Translations under genes and position numbers: made by a program
Part shown: positions 26,101 to 38,075 of the stretch, in pieces
Layout of the letters: the number at the start of each line of letters is the position of its first letter
Position numbering within the stretch: the stretch's first letter is position 1
The notes under the pieces: model-generated
Databases searched by the model: none
Told to the model about the DNA's origin: nothing
What the model saw: the letters and a program-made list of their open reading frames with translations, nothing else
Source of the DNA: Annona cherimola
Lineage: Eukaryota; Streptophyta; Magnoliopsida; Magnoliales; Annonaceae
NCBI GenBank assembly: GCA_030490835.1
Contig: CM059975.1
Coordinates: 16,063,579-16,127,578 of the forward strand
DNA length: 64,000 bases
Reading direction: 5' to 3'

Positions 26101-26553
26101 CTCTTGCCTCAAAATTTCTTGTGCTTTTGTACAATCTTTTTGTCCTAAGATTGATATTTATAAATTTCAATTGCAAATCATGCTAGCCTCTAATTTCAAA
26201 GATTGCTATTTTGGCCCATGTATTTCGAATTCAACCAACTTATTTTATACTTTGAATAGCCATTGATCGATGAGAACCAGTCCACATGGTTGCATTTGAG
26301 AATAAGAGACTATGATCCGCAAATTGAAGCCAGAAAATTTGGTAGGCACCAAGCTAGTCCCTTCAATTCTCATACAATGGATCGAAGATGGACGCTTGGT
26401 TTTGCAAGGAGTGAAGCCTGTGAAGCAGCTCAGTCAACAATTCTGAGAGAAATAAGAAAGCAAAGATCGTCTGTGGAAAGCTTATTGTCTCCCTTTCTTA
26501 TGCATTCCAAAATTCTATCATCAGGTAGTGAAGATGATGGAAAGCAGGAGTGA
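14105..26553 (+). CDS. TRANSPARENT TESTA 9 / GFS9-like (CLEC16A homologue)
   Basis: Plant homologue of CLEC16A, known in Arabidopsis as a Golgi-associated membrane-trafficking factor needed for vacuolar sorting and flavonoid deposition. I trace 19 exons: 14105-14157, 16070-16121, 16231-16307, 16399-16535, 16808-16904, 17091-17148, 19772-19880, 19993-20113, 20232-20421, 20865-21202, 21463-21551, 21637-21698, 23438-23578, 24030-24135, 24270-24344, 24467-24516, 24901-25054, 25153-25316 and 26260-26553. Phases agree throughout, giving 788 residues. The N-terminal FPL domain is clear: YQINRLRDISVVDVLNT, FECFMEHQILAEFLRLL and LHQFNFTKGDLALYYVSFLR. KFAWHEEKMIRITVRALTL and the acidic-region helices follow. 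The C-terminus has SFVRGEERDILLIP and WLHLRIRDYDP. Between exons 12 and 13 a block of roughly 60 residues present in the usual plant protein seems absent; either a small exon was missed or the gene is a shorter divergent form. Exons 10-14 are the least certain. Confidence 0.9.
17418..19060. repeat. interspersed repeat inserted in TT9-like intron 6
   Basis: The block begins near CCGCAAGTGCACGGGTCGT and GTTCCACAGGGAATTCAGG, which I recognise as the start of a widespread plant interspersed repeat of unassigned class. It continues through about 1.6 kb unlike the rest of the intron. Inside, ATGAATGCATT motifs recur at 18532, 18612 and 18670 and CACGTG occurs twice (near 18534 and 18603). No transposon protein was recognised. 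The right boundary is approximate. Confidence 0.5.
19169..19706. repeat. two-copy tandem duplication, period about 246 bp, in intron 6
   Basis: Copy 1 is about 19169-19414 and copy 2 about 19415-19706. Shared blocks in order are GATGCAGGGTGTGAAG (GATGCAAGG in copy 2), TTAGGGCTTAT or variant, ACAGTTTTATAGGAGA or variant, TATGTGGTTTTT-type and CTTCTAAAGTCTTCCC. A (TC)n run at about 19576-19596 is present only in copy 2. The duplication ends some 65 bp before exon 7. Confidence 0.75.
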
Positions 26554-26828
26554 GTTCCTTTCCCAAACAGTTCCTGATAAGTGAATTTTTGTAAAGTAAG
26601 GTGACTAGTTTGATTGCATGAACATGGGGAAATTCCCCTTTGGTTTAATATCTAGGATGAGAAGATTAAATTTGAAACCAATTGCAAATTTAACTGATAC
26701 AGGTGCAATTTGTGTATATGTAATCCCAGTGTTGAATCTTACTTTGAGAGATGATTATGAACCTGATGATCAAGCCCATTCATCATACATGAATGTCATT
26801 TCACCACTCTCTGAAAGAATCTGGCTAC

Positions 26829-26852
26829 TCTCTCTCTCTCTCTCTCTCTCCC
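26829..26852 (+). repeat. (TC)n microsatellite
   Basis: Uninterrupted CT dinucleotide run about 280 bp downstream of the TT9-like stop codon, probably in its 3'UTR. Confidence 0.8.
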
Positions 26853-27580
26853 CATCTGCTATTTTTTATTGAAGTTATTTTTAATCTCCCGTACAAGCTT
26901 CTAGAGAGTGGACAACTCAACGCCATATATTTTATCTTCAAGCTTCTACTTCATGACACGAAACGTATAGGCAATCAAGCTCATGAATTGCATGGAAGCC
27001 AGCCTCTTCGCATGATGTAATAACTTAAATCTATTTGTACACCACATGATACAGGAAGGCTTCTATCGTGGCCTTCAAATTGTTGTTGTCACCATCCCAT
27101 TATTAGCAACAGAAGCCGCAATTGGACCACCATTCTCCAACCAATGATCCATATTGGATGGCTACGATCGTTAGATCTTTTGGCCAAACTGGATTTTTAT
27201 GATTATTTTATATTCGACATTATTTTATCTTTTTGATCCATCAAGCTCGTGAAATTAATATTTAATAGAGCCATGAATCTAGTGCAGCCTTCAATTGCTC
27301 GAGATGGTATCTTAGATATTTTAAATCTCTCTCTCCCCCAAACAGCGAAAGCTTTTTCTGTTTTAGGGAGACCATTGCTAATCAGGCCATCGCAAAAAAC
27401 AAGAAGAAAACAAAATAAAATTTTAAAAATAACAGCAGAATTGATCGCTACATTGAAGTGTACCAAGTGCATATCCTCCCGAGGGGTTCTTAAATCGTGC
27501 GGGGCCATGCCTGGTCAAAGTCAACACAAATTCAACCCTCCGTGGAAAACCTTTGCCCAATTCTAAATTTCTAACCTACG
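26853..27580. other. intergenic, no gene seen
   Basis: Probable 3'UTR of the TT9-like gene at the left, then unassigned AT-rich sequence. Two opposed open frames overlap near 27203-27566, but neither has family features. Confidence 0.5.
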
Positions 27581-27599
27581 TTTTAAAAACGGGTCAAGC

Positions 27600-27885
27600 G
27601 CAGCTAGTATTCGGTTAGCAAAAATTCAACTCCATTTTGAAAATTTTAATATTTATTTATTTAAAACTCTTCACTCTCTTCACTCCTAGTAACTATTTTA
27701 TTTCTAATCTTTTCTGCATGCCTTTCAATATAATTATTTTAAATTATTTATACAAATTTATCTGTATAACTAATGTCTCTATTTTAATTTTATTTTTTTA
27801 CTTATTATCATTACTTTTATTATACTATTTTTTTCAATTTCAAAATTTTTTATATAAATTTTCTTCAGTGTGAAAAGTTTTTCAC
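27600..27885 (-). mobile_element. degenerate Tourist-like MITE (family T)
   Basis: Keeps the family order: AAAACTCTTCACTCTCTTCAC, TTATTTCTAATCTTTTCTGC, TTTTAATTTTATTTTTTTAC and a closing GTGTGAAAAGTTTTTCAC. The terminal ends are too decayed to place exactly. Confidence 0.55.
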
Positions 27886-27961
27886 TTTCGACTTTAACCC
27901 GAGGTTGAGAGTCAGTTGCGGTCGACCGGGGTCCGTATGATCTCCTTAGCGAGGAACATCC

Positions 27962-27975
27962 GTGCCACGTGGCAC
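27962..27975. promoter_or_regulatory. G-box / ABRE palindrome upstream of 2-Cys peroxiredoxin
   Basis: GTGCCACGTGGCAC is a perfect 14-bp palindrome centred on CACGTG, about 155 bp upstream of the start codon at 28130. CACGTGGC is the classical G-box/ABRE bound by plant bZIP and bHLH factors. Function here is inferred from sequence and position only. Confidence 0.6.
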
Positions 27976-28129
27976 AGACAAGGATAGCAGGAACATCCGC
28001 TCGACGTGCTCCGCCGGAGCATATCACCTCCACCTTTCAGCCCGGGGCTGCGATGGCCGTTAATTTCTCGCTCCTGCAGCAGCAGCTGCGGCTTTAACGA
28101 CTCGTCCTCTCTCCCTCTCGCTCACTGCT

Positions 28130-31100
28130 ATGGCCTGCCAAGCTGTTTCTTCTTTCCTATCCTCGAAACCCAGCGCCTCGCGCACCTGCGTTGCTTCTCT
28201 TCCTCTTCTTCATACCAATCCCTTCTCTTCCCGCACCGTTGCCATCCCCACTGCTTTCGCCGGCCTAAGCCCATCGTCGCGAAGCTTTCCCTCTCTTTTC
28301 ACCAGCGCCAAGAGGCCATCTTCTCTTTCTTCTTCTTCTTGTTGCAGGAGGAGCTTCACCGTCAATGCGGTGAGTGATTTTCTCGTCCTGAAGATATCCA
28401 TTTTCTTTGGATAGATTTCACTTGTCCATCTGTGACTGAGTTTATTTCTTTGTAGAATGTGCTTCTTTATGTCATAGTTAGTACAGTGCTGGAGAAGATG
28501 GTGCGTAAAACTGAGTTTTTCTCTGGTTAACTAAGGAATCGTGGAGGTGAAACATTACGGTGTTGGAAAGAATGGTTGGTTGTAGTTGTATCTTTATGCC
28601 ATCCAATATACTCCACAATTGTGTTTCATCAGAATGGTCTGTAAGAGTCTTCTGTTTCAAAACTTACTAGGCTTTTCGCTTGCGAATTTTTCTACCTGGG
28701 TGGTCTTTTTGCCTTATTAGGACATGGAATTAGAAGGATTTCTGGTCTTAAAAGTTGCAAATCCAGTGGTTGACTTGGCTGAGAGAATGGGTTTTTGATG
28801 CTTACTGTGTCTGTTTCTCAACATATAGGAGGAAGGGACGATGACTGAATTTCATGCATTCTAAATAAATTTGTCAATGCTAGAGGAAGATAAAAAGGCA
28901 TTTTGTCTAGGTTGTAGGCTTTTTGGCTTTCATAGATATGTGCTCTGCTTTGAGGAACGATTTTGGCTCGTTATCTTTTATGGAATTCAAAACTTCTTGT
29001 GTGCTCATGAGAGAGAGACCATTCTGACTAGTACCTTCAGAAAACTCGCCCCAGGATCACTGAAAATGACAGATGCTAACTTTATTCGGGACACTCATCG
29101 CATCTTGATGCTATCTAATTGATTCTTTTACTTTCCATTTTGTGTTTTGGCAACCTGAGCAACGTTCTTTTACCTTCCATTTTCTTTCCTTCAGGCATCT
29201 GATTTCTATTTCTTGTCCACCTTTTACCCTGCACAGAGCCAACTTCCATTGGTTGGTAACACAGCACCTGATTTTGAGGCAGAAGCTGTTCTCGATCAGG
29301 AATTTATCAAGGTAAAATATCGCTGTCAGTTCTGATATTAGTATTCAGTTTTAAAATGGCATATCATGTTATTTTCCTTCCCTCATATTATAACGTGGTA
29401 TTTCAAATGATCTTGCTCATTATGAGAAATAGGGCTTCTTTTAATACTGCATTATCCTCATCATGTTAGACATGTCAGATTCATTTTTGATTTGGCTGTA
29501 GTGCTAATCATCAGCTTGTTGTCCCAGGTCAAACTTTCTGAATACATTGGGAAGAAATATGTGATTCTATTTTTCTATCCCCTCGACTTTACTTTCGTTT
29601 GTCCCACTGGTAAGATGAAGAGCGGTTCAGTTGCACAACCACAGTAAATAAGTGATGATTGAATTAATATATGTGGATGAATAAGGGCATGGTATGGTGC
29701 AATGGTAAGGCTTGGCCCATGCCCTGTTCATGTTGTGGGTTCAGGTTATGGAAATTATCCATCCAGGAAATGCTGCAGAACTGACATCTTATCCTTTTAT
29801 TGATGACAGAAATCTTATACACTAGGCATACCCTTTATCTGAATGAGTGCTCACAATGATTTTGTTGCCAGAGATTACTGCTTTCAGTGATCGATATGCA
29901 GATTTTGAGAAGATAAACACAGAAATATTGGGTGTTTCAGTTGATAGTGTGGTTCGTTATTTCTCCCTCATAACCTTTGACATAGAATTTGGTTCTGTGA
30001 TACTGTTGAGCTAATTTTTTTTTTGTCAATTAAATGGGATGCATGATTATGTTATATTTTAATCTTTTAAATAATTTTTCTGGGATGCGTACAGCTAGAA
30101 ATTAACTTATATTTTGCAGTCATTCTCTTCATCTCGTAGGCATGAATCTGAAATAGTACTTCATTATTCATAGTTCTGCTGCAACTTGTCCTACCCTTAG
30201 ACTGCCACCAAATCCAGAAATTGGGTGTGGACATCCATGTTGCTACTAAAATTCACCCAACATTACCATAAAAAATACCCAACATTATATACCAGTATTC
30301 AACATTAAACCAAGTGGTCAGATCAAACTCATTTTTCTTTCATTAGGCTTTTGTCTTCGTGAACAATTGGGTGTCCAAATAAGTGAGCAAAGCCATGAGA
30401 ACAAAGATAAGGAAAATGGCTATTAACCTTGAATCATTGTGGCTTCACATGCTGATAAATTGTTTCTGGATTGATTCTTGGAGATTGTTGTTGACACTTG
30501 CTCTTGTTTGTGAACATAAATGGGCCATTTTTTTATCTGGGTCAATGGTCCCAAACCAATTATTTTGTACTAGTACTTTATGAGCAGAGAACTAATAGAT
30601 GAATGTATGGGTGGTTTATCTTAGGAGACTTAATAGATAGGGTTTTTTTTTATCCATGACGATGATGCTGCATAGTTGATATCTTTACTTCTCTTATATG
30701 ATTTTTAGGTTATCAGCTGGCTGCTTTTGATCAAACTTTTATGTTTACATTCCTTGATCTGGTTATGCTTATGATCCGGTCATGTGCTTTTCTGAAATAT
30801 TTATTAAATTCAACTCTTTCTGTAGTTTTCCCATCTTGCCTGGGTGCAAACGGACAGGAAGTCTGGTGGACTTGGTGATCTGAAGTATCCATTGATTTCT
30901 GACATAACCAAATCAATTTCAAAATCATATGGCGTTTTCATTCCAGACCAGGTATAACGTTTTTATTTTTTAAAATAGAATTTTCCAAGGAATCTTTACT
31001 GGACACTGGATTGCATGACCAACAAATATTTAGAGGAGAACTTTTTTGTGGATGTAATTACAAATATATCTTTGCAAGATAGATTATTGCCTATTGGTCA

Positions 31101-32678
31101 ATCTAGGAAAAGCTTACTTGTGGGACAAATATAGTAAAAAAATTTCAGAAGGTCAATTCTAGAGTGCATAGCGGGTTCATCATTAATGACTGATGTAAAT
31201 GACCTGGAACTTAGAAATCGATCAAGCTTAAAACATTTAGAAAGATAAAGACAAGGCTCTACAGTGTGCAACTGCTTTGGGGAACGTGTTGATTATCTAT
31301 GGCTATTATTCTCTTGTGGATCTCCATTGGGGATTTCGGTCATAATCATGTAATAGAATGACATGATTAGTAGTCTAAAGATTGACCCACATAGTAGATG
31401 CAACCATTGTCTGTTCCATGTTGCTCTAGTTCCACCCAGGTGATTGTGTTGTTTTTCATTTTTTAGGTGTGGTCGGATACACATTGCAAAAGCTGAGAAC
31501 TGTTTCCTTTCATTTGTCCAAGGGACCATATGTGTTTGCCTCTCATAAGATACTACTAATAATATATTATTAGTATAAAATTTGGGCCATGGCCTTGTTT
31601 CCTGTTTATGCTATTCATAATTTTGCTAGTTTATCTGTTAGTTGACTGGGCTAAGGGCTTGGCGTTCTCAAGATAGCCTTCAGTTTTCTAGCTTAAGTGG
31701 GAGCTTCTTTATCCTATCCATTTTGCGATTTTATGGAGCCTTTGCTCTTTTACTTAAAAGGTGATAAAATTGAGTGTGTTGAGATTTGTAATCTCTTTTC
31801 TGACATGAGGCAGTTGTTGCAGCTGTTCTTATCATTGTTTATGATTGAGAAGGCACTTGGACAGTTTGGGCATGTTTGGAAAGTACAAGAATGTTGGCCC
31901 TTATCCCATATGGAAATGTTTGCACACTATTAATACGCAAAATGAGATGTCTAATTCCCTAGCAGGAGCAAACACCATGAATGGATAATATCTCTTCTGT
32001 TTGCAAATATTCCTTCAGCTTCAAAAGCATTTTCGGGAGCTTAGTCTTCATGAACAAACTGCAAGCCTAAGACATAAACAGCTGTCAAGTCTCTTGTGCT
32101 TCATGATTAGTGAAGTTAGGACAATCCTTGATTACCAGCCAGTGGAAATGGATAGAGGAGAATTTATTACGATGCTTTCAAATCAATTGTCAAGGTTCTC
32201 TTCTCTGTAGAGGATATCCGGTTATGATGATATCAGTTAGAGATTATTTATTATTCATTATTTCTTTGATAACAAATCAGTAAGAGATTCGAGAAGGAAT
32301 TGATAATGACAAACTGGTGATCATTCAAAATAATTGATAATGACAGGGTATTGCATTACGAGGGCTCTTCATCATTGACAAGGAAGGTGTGATACAGCAT
32401 TCAACCATCAACAATCTTGCCATTGGGCGCAGTGTTGATGAGACACTGAGGACACTTCAGGTGGGTGGTGGAGAAATGACGCATCCAGAAACTCTGATGT
32501 CTACATTTTCTAGCATGTCTTACTTTGTATCACTGATTGAAACGATCATTGGCTTTTATAGGCTTTGCAGTATGTCCAAGAAAACCCAGATGAAGTATGC
32601 CCTGCAGGGTGGAAACCAGGAGAGAAGTCCATGAAGCCAGATCCCAAGCTAAGCAAAGAGTACTTCGCCGCAATATAA
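28130..32678 (+). CDS. 2-Cys peroxiredoxin BAS1-type, chloroplastic
   Basis: Thiol peroxidase reducing hydrogen peroxide and alkyl hydroperoxides in the chloroplast stroma, recycled by NTRC and thioredoxins. Seven exons: 28130-28369, 29237-29311, 29528-29609, 29872-29951, 30826-30951, 32347-32460 and 32562-32678. All introns are GT-AG and the product is 277 residues, typical of the family. Residues 1 to about 79 are Ser/Arg-rich with few acidic residues, as expected of a transit peptide. The mature part starts near [18 protein letters not shown]. The peroxidatic cysteine is Cys130 in DFTFVCPTE and the resolving cysteine is Cys252 in [12 protein letters not shown] (173-176) and the C-terminal YF (273-274) are both present, the hallmarks of a hyperoxidation-sensitive 2-Cys enzyme. 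Nothing is missing, so the gene looks functional. A 14-bp G-box palindrome lies about 155 bp upstream. Confidence 0.97.
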
Positions 32679-33584
32679 TTGACACCAATGAATGTCTTTT
32701 TATTGTTTGTTTGAGGAGCCATAGGGGGTTTTGTCTCTCATTTTCTTAAGCCTCAGGCCATGGATATTCTTCAATCTATTTAACAGGATCTACATTTCCC
32801 ACAAATCGGATTCCAGTATCTGCTCCCCTCTTTTTCTCTTTCTTCTTTGAAAAAGGAAAAAGAAAGTTTCTCTGTCTTTGTTATTCTGTTTGAATCTTCA
32901 TTGACATTGCACGTGATGCAACAAGGTAGGACACCTTACATTTCCTCTTGAGACTGCTGAAATTCGGTACAAGATCACCAAACAATCGAGACCAGACAAA
33001 GTCAAATATCTCTTGAATAACACTAATAGATACGTGTAACTGAGTTTGGGTAACGCCATTTTTGAGCCTGATTAGAGGTGGCGGCAGGACTCTTGAATTT
33101 CATTCGCAAAAAATACTTTAAGTAGAGAAGAAGCCTAATGTAGTTGCGATGGTAGCAGGGGCATGACCACCTTGGAAGCACATTGCTACTGTCAACGAGA
33201 TTTCTGCTTGCAATCACGAACTCATAAATGCTAATGCGCGGGCATCAAATTTTTGCCGAATTGGAAATATGGTTATGGAATTATTCTTGAACATGCTTCT
33301 TTTTGTCTCGAAGCATTTGATTGAAGTGGCAACTGGCCTTTACATGCTGCATCTCTCTTATTCTCTCGCACCAAACAAAATTGTGGGAAAGAGGGAGAGA
33401 AAAATTGCTGTTCTGCTGCCTGCAACATGGATCTGCTCTTTAATTGTGAAGGGTGAGTATGGCTGTTGTTCTGGTGCACTGACATTTATGCTCAAGCGCA
33501 ATAATGCGGCCACGTATGCATGGTTAAAATTTGACCAACCTGACTCTACTTTTTAAAAATTGAATTTGACTCTTCTTTTATATC
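32679..33584. other. peroxiredoxin 3' region and intergenic DNA
   Basis: The first few hundred bases should be the 3'UTR of the peroxiredoxin gene. A 95-codon open frame at 33269-33556 starts with a hydrophobic stretch but matches no family I know and has no supporting splice context, so I do not call it. Confidence 0.5.
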
Positions 33585-34222
33585 GGCCCGGGATAAGGTT
33601 GACCGTCGCTTTTTAAAATAGGTTTTGGGACAAACTTCATATTTGTATGAGACTGGTTTCGGAATAGTGGGTCGAGTGAAAAATGTAGGTCAAATAAAAT
33701 AATTTTAAAAATTTATACACTCATCAAATATAAAAATATATCTATACTAAATTTAAACATTATATGCTTAAATATTTCACTAATTATTAAAAAATACATA
33801 ATTAATAAAACAAAACATGAGAAAATATAGTATAAATTTATTAAAACAGGTTAATATACAATTACACGTAAGAGTTATATATGTGCACATTCTTCTTATT
33901 AGTTTTTATATTGTTTTCTGAATAAATTGATTCTTCTACTATTGATATAGTTGATTATAAAAAATGTGAAAATTTTAAAAGAAAATAATAATAATAATAT
34001 TTAAATATAAGCTTATAATTTTTAATAAATTAATACATGCGGGGCATGTCGTACTCTTCAAGTCAGAACACAGCCGACCTACCCTAATTCTATTTTTGAA
34101 TTCGGGTCAAAATTTTTGACCCATCCCTATATCGGGTTAAAAACACATTGGTTTTATCTTATCAAAAAATGGATTGGGTCAAGGCCAAGTCATAGGTCGA
34201 CCCGTCCCAATTCTCACCCCTA
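33585..34222. mobile_element. hAT-like remnant with right end only
   Basis: The right edge reads TTCTCACCCCTAG, like the CACCCCTA right end of hAT-type elements. The flanking arms contain complementary motifs such as GGGTCGAGTG near the left and TTTGACCCATCCC and GGTCGACCCGTCCC near the right, around an AT-rich core. No matching left terminus was found. Confidence 0.4.
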
Positions 34223-35062
34223 GTATTGACCCTCCTCTCTCCCCGGTGATGGAGGTTATGGAAAAATGTCCTCTAGCGTTGGGGGTGGTATAGGAAATGT
34301 TCCTTCATATTGTGAGAATTATACATATACTAAATTGTAATTTTAGATGGCCTCACACACACATATATATAGAGAGAGAAAAAGATAGAGGATCTTTCTT
34401 GTACAGTAAAGCTACATCATAATTAACGGTGCATTTGACTCACAATATGTCTTACATGTACTTAAATGTATTAATACTTTATACAGTCATTTATTTTAAA
34501 TTTTATAGCAAATGATTTACATGTTAAACTATTTTATTATATTGAATTTGTATCATTTTCAGATGTAGTCCATACACATATCCAATTGGGATGAAAATTG
34601 ATATAATAATAGAATATATAATTCTAAATACAATGGGTAGAGTAGATTATAGTTTTATGATTATGTGGGACTCATTTTGAGGTAACTATATCGTAATTGT
34701 GGTGCAGTGAAGCTGCACTTCAATATTTCTTTTATATATATAAATGAATCAAAAAATAATGCAGCCACGATGGTGATTTTTTTAGGGTGTTAATTTCATT
34801 TTCTATTCCTACCAATTTATTCAACCAAATCATCATCCACTTCTTCAAAGGTTTGAACTCTCAACGACAAACACATCCGTTGTAGTATCTTTCCATGCTT
34901 GACAAATCCACAAAAATGGAAAACTGAAAATTCTATTGAGATGTAATACCAAAAGAAAATGAGAGCAAAAAGTGCAATATATCATTCATACTTGAGAGCA
35001 TGGTTAAGTTTCACATCCATTGGTGAGCTTTTACAGCGAACATCAATTATCTGGCAAGATTC
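34223..35062. other. intergenic, AT-rich
   Basis: Contains a short dinucleotide region (ATATATAGAGAGAG near 34362). The part next to 35063 is expected to be the 3'UTR of the minus-strand 81-residue gene. Nothing else recognised. Confidence 0.5.
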
Positions 35063-35308
35063 TTACTTGAAAAGGTGGGCCAGATCAGGATCGTTCATAT
35101 CCAAATCCAACCATCCATAAAGGCGCATGTACTCAATATAATGGTCAGGTGGTTTAATCGGTCTTGGTTTCAACGGAGCAAAGTCATGAATCCTTCTGAC
35201 ATCTTTTGTAAGCCATCGAAGAAGTGATCGGTCCACTGGAGGCACTGCTTTTACTAGGATCTGTTTCTTCCCTTCCTCTTTCTCTTGCTTTGCAGGTTTG
35301 TTTCCCAT
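35063..35308 (-). CDS. small conserved-looking protein of unknown function, 81 aa
   Basis: An 81-codon frame starting at the ATG at 35308, with an in-frame TGA 18 nt upstream, so the start is well defined. The N-terminus is lysine-rich (MGNKPAKQEKEEGKKQ) and Gly2 could be myristoylated, although the site is not a strong consensus. The rest is compact, basic and proline-bearing: VPPVDRSLLRWL, then PLKPRPIKPPDHYIEYMRLY, then a Gly-Trp and an acidic tail ending DPDLAHLFK. There is no signal peptide or membrane segment. The composition and unbiased amino-acid mix look like a real protein rather than chance. I believe short plant proteins with this layout exist, but I cannot name the family or function. 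A 3' splice site (CACCAG, then GTTACTTC) about 45 nt upstream of the ATG suggests a 5'UTR intron. Confidence 0.65.
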   Translation of the reverse strand: MGNKPAKQEKEEGKKQILVKAVPPVDRSLLRWLTKDVRRIHDFAPLKPRPIKPPDHYIEYMRLYGWLDLDMNDPDLAHLFK

Positions 35309-37560
35309 ACCAGTGGACCAATCTCAGGCGATGCGTGTATGCAACAGAAGTAACCTGGTGGGTAACAAAGAAAGAAATTAAAAAATAATAATAATAATCA
35401 AGATCACACGGTAGGAGGCAATTGTAGCCACCATCTCCTGAACAACTGGCATGATGATAACAAGGATAATGGGTAGCTGGCATGCTCGGGTGGGGGAAGA
35501 TCTTTTTGGCAAATGAAAGCAGGCACAACCAAGATAGAGAGGACGGAAGCATGATTTTGAAATGGAAGGTAATCAGCAGAAGCCTTCTATATGGGCCACA
35601 TGGTAAATTTGAAAAAGCATCTGTCACACAGACTACATAACCATGGTGAAACCACCACCAAGGTCAAACACAAAAAATAAATAAATAAATAGTTGATCTA
35701 TCTATTTAAATAAGATTTAAGGATTTAATTATTCTAAAAACAACTTTTCAGAGGTAAAAATTATAAAGCGATAATTCTCTGGCCACAAAATCATTTAACA
35801 AGGCTCGTAGCCCGACCACAGTTCATCAATGGTTAACATTGTACAATCATGGCAATCTATTGACAAGCTGCATATTGTCTAGGAAACCAGTGAGGGATTA
35901 GAGGTCAACGTCCTGTGAAAAATTTTCAAATTCACGCGGCAAAGTGACCTTTCGAAGACATGTTAACATATTTTTCATTACAGGGATTGTTAACTGCAAA
36001 ATCAAAAGTTTCATGCAACAGCCAATGAGTAAAGCTGTTACGTATCATTTATAGGGCTTGCCATATAATCTATCAACAACTTCATCATGCATTTCTGTGA
36101 GGTTAGTATATTGTGAATGAATAATAGAATATGGCATCTCTGCAAAAAAAAACATACAACTCCAAAATTTGGCATTTATTTGCCATGAGAGATTGCATAA
36201 GAAGACACAACCCGCACTGTTACTAAGACTACAATTTTTTGGGTCATCAGAAAAAAAGCTGTTAAGACCAGTGTGAAATTTTTGTCGGTTAGGAAAACAA
36301 AGCAGACACAAATACCTTAAACTGTCCACTAGTAGCCAATAAAGGCCAGGTCTGGAGACAAGGATGAACTGGCTTCTCCAAGGAAAGATGGAAATATGAC
36401 AAGAACATTAACCCTTCCAAGAATCCAGCCCAAATGTTCGGATAAGAACACCCAGAGTCCCAGACAGTATCTTAGACCACTTCTGTAGTATGGATATGGG
36501 AATGTGTTCCTTTTGCCTTGAGAGAGACTACACTTAAAACTTACTAAGCCACACTAACAGTCAATGCCAGGAATCTACCCAGTACAGCAAGATTCAAAAG
36601 CTAGCTTATTAGATGCAACGTTTGACTTTGAAACGTCTAGAAATCAAGAAAATTAAATCTTTATTTTCCACCAAATTTATGTAATCACTTCGCATCTAGC
36701 AGGATCTCTCCTGCTTTTCGAGAATTCATACGCTGTCCTACATCAGACAGCTGGATATAGTCATAATATCATCAGTTGAACATAGCCTCAGGATTTAACA
36801 AGGACAAAGCTGATAAGGCCATACAGTGATGGGGAAGGAAGAAAAACCAGTTATTTCCAAAACAATGCATCACCACCACAGTAGGCAGTCCAAATAAGAG
36901 AGCCTAGGAAATGTGGGAAAATAGGATCCTCCTTGTTCGTTGTTTGCCTCCTTTTTTCATTCTGAATCTGAACTTCTCCTTGAGTAATCGACTTAAATCA
37001 TTACAAACGATAACTGTCACACACTGTAGGACTGCTAGCACCTGATTTTCAAGGGCTACAGCCAAGGCTACTTTTTTTCACCATAAATTCATCCTACAAA
37101 GAATACCATCCCTTGGCCACTCCCATACTGTCCCAAGAAAACGGTGGGTGTTCTTACATCTATCCGAAAGAATTCCTCTCCACCCCCTCCCCCCCCCCCC
37201 CCCCTCTTCAATCTATCATATAAATTACCAAAGAATCACAGCGCTACCTACCCACTTGAGTTCAGCAGGCAACTTCCTCCTCAGCCTCCTCTCTCACAAA
37301 TGAATCATTGGTCCCACATATCAAAAATGTTCTTTTCTTTTGCGGGGGTTAACAGGAATAATAAGAAGAAAATTTTTGCAACTTTCAGAATCTAAGCTAA
37401 CAAAGAATGCAGAGAGAGAGAGAGAGAGAGAGGTTACCCTGTCAAGAAATCCTAAAGTATGCTGACTGCTGAATGCTGATACAAGTATTCCGAGTACACG
37501 AGGCACTTGCCGCGTTGAAAGTTGAAACACGAGATAAGGAGAAGGGGAAGATCGGGAGAG
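35309..37560 (-). other. probable 5'UTR intron and leader of the 81-aa gene
   Basis: On the minus strand a leader-like stretch near 37440-37560 ends GACAGGGTAACC, a possible splice donor, beside an (AG)n tract. The matching acceptor would be CACCAG near 35353. The 2 kb between has no convincing coding frame; a 94-codon frame at 36045-36329 lacks family features. The model is inferred and needs transcript support. Confidence 0.35.
37185..37204. repeat. poly-C/poly-G homopolymer tract
   Basis: A run of about 17-20 consecutive C on the plus strand, preceded by CCACCCCCTCC. Long C runs are uncommon in this AT-rich window and their length is error-prone in assemblies. Confidence 0.8.
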
Positions 37561-37819
37561 TTCTCTCGTTTGGCTTTTTGGAGTAATTTTCCTGACGGTT
37601 ATAATTTCTATTGATATTACAAAACAGTCATTTTCTTTGGAGCCGTCAGCCGCGCGGTTAACCGATTATTCCAACGGAAAAAAAAATATATATATATATA
37701 TATATTAATAAATTTTTTATTGCTTCATATCGTATTCTCGAGTTTTGCACATTTATAGTTAACAGTATAATTTAATAAAAATTATATTTATCGGATGAGT
37801 TTGATTAAAATCAAAAATT

Positions 37820-38075
37820 TGGAAATAAATGTTATCAAAATATTTTAAATAAAACGTTTTTAAATTTAAAATTTTTCATTCTCAACGACTATCTTATTTT
37901 TTATGCATTATTCATATTTTTCTATATAATTATCTTATTTTTCAATTATGTGTACATAACAACTCATATAATTAACTTATCTATTTTTAACTGTATTATC
38001 TTTACTCCACATTATCATCCCTGTCTGAAAACTTTTCATTCGTAAGTTTTATTATTTTCCAAACAGAACATTAAT
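37820..38075 (-). mobile_element. degenerate Tourist-like MITE (family T)
   Basis: Follows the family order: AAAATTTTTCATTCTCAACG, ATTATCTTATTTTTCAATTA, AACTTATCTATTTTTAACTG, then GAAAACTTTTCATTCGTAAG and an end near CCAAACAGAACATTA. Confidence 0.6.

Noticed and set aside
28210..28401. Minus-strand frame over the peroxiredoxin transit peptide
   Set aside because: Antisense shadow of the Ser/Arg-rich exon 1.
31697..32210. Two 70-80 codon frames inside the peroxiredoxin intron 5
   Set aside because: No family features; the peroxiredoxin is complete without them.
36045..36329. Minus-strand 94-codon frame upstream of the 81-aa gene
   Set aside because: Cys/Phe-rich without recognisable domain, and inside the likely leader intron.
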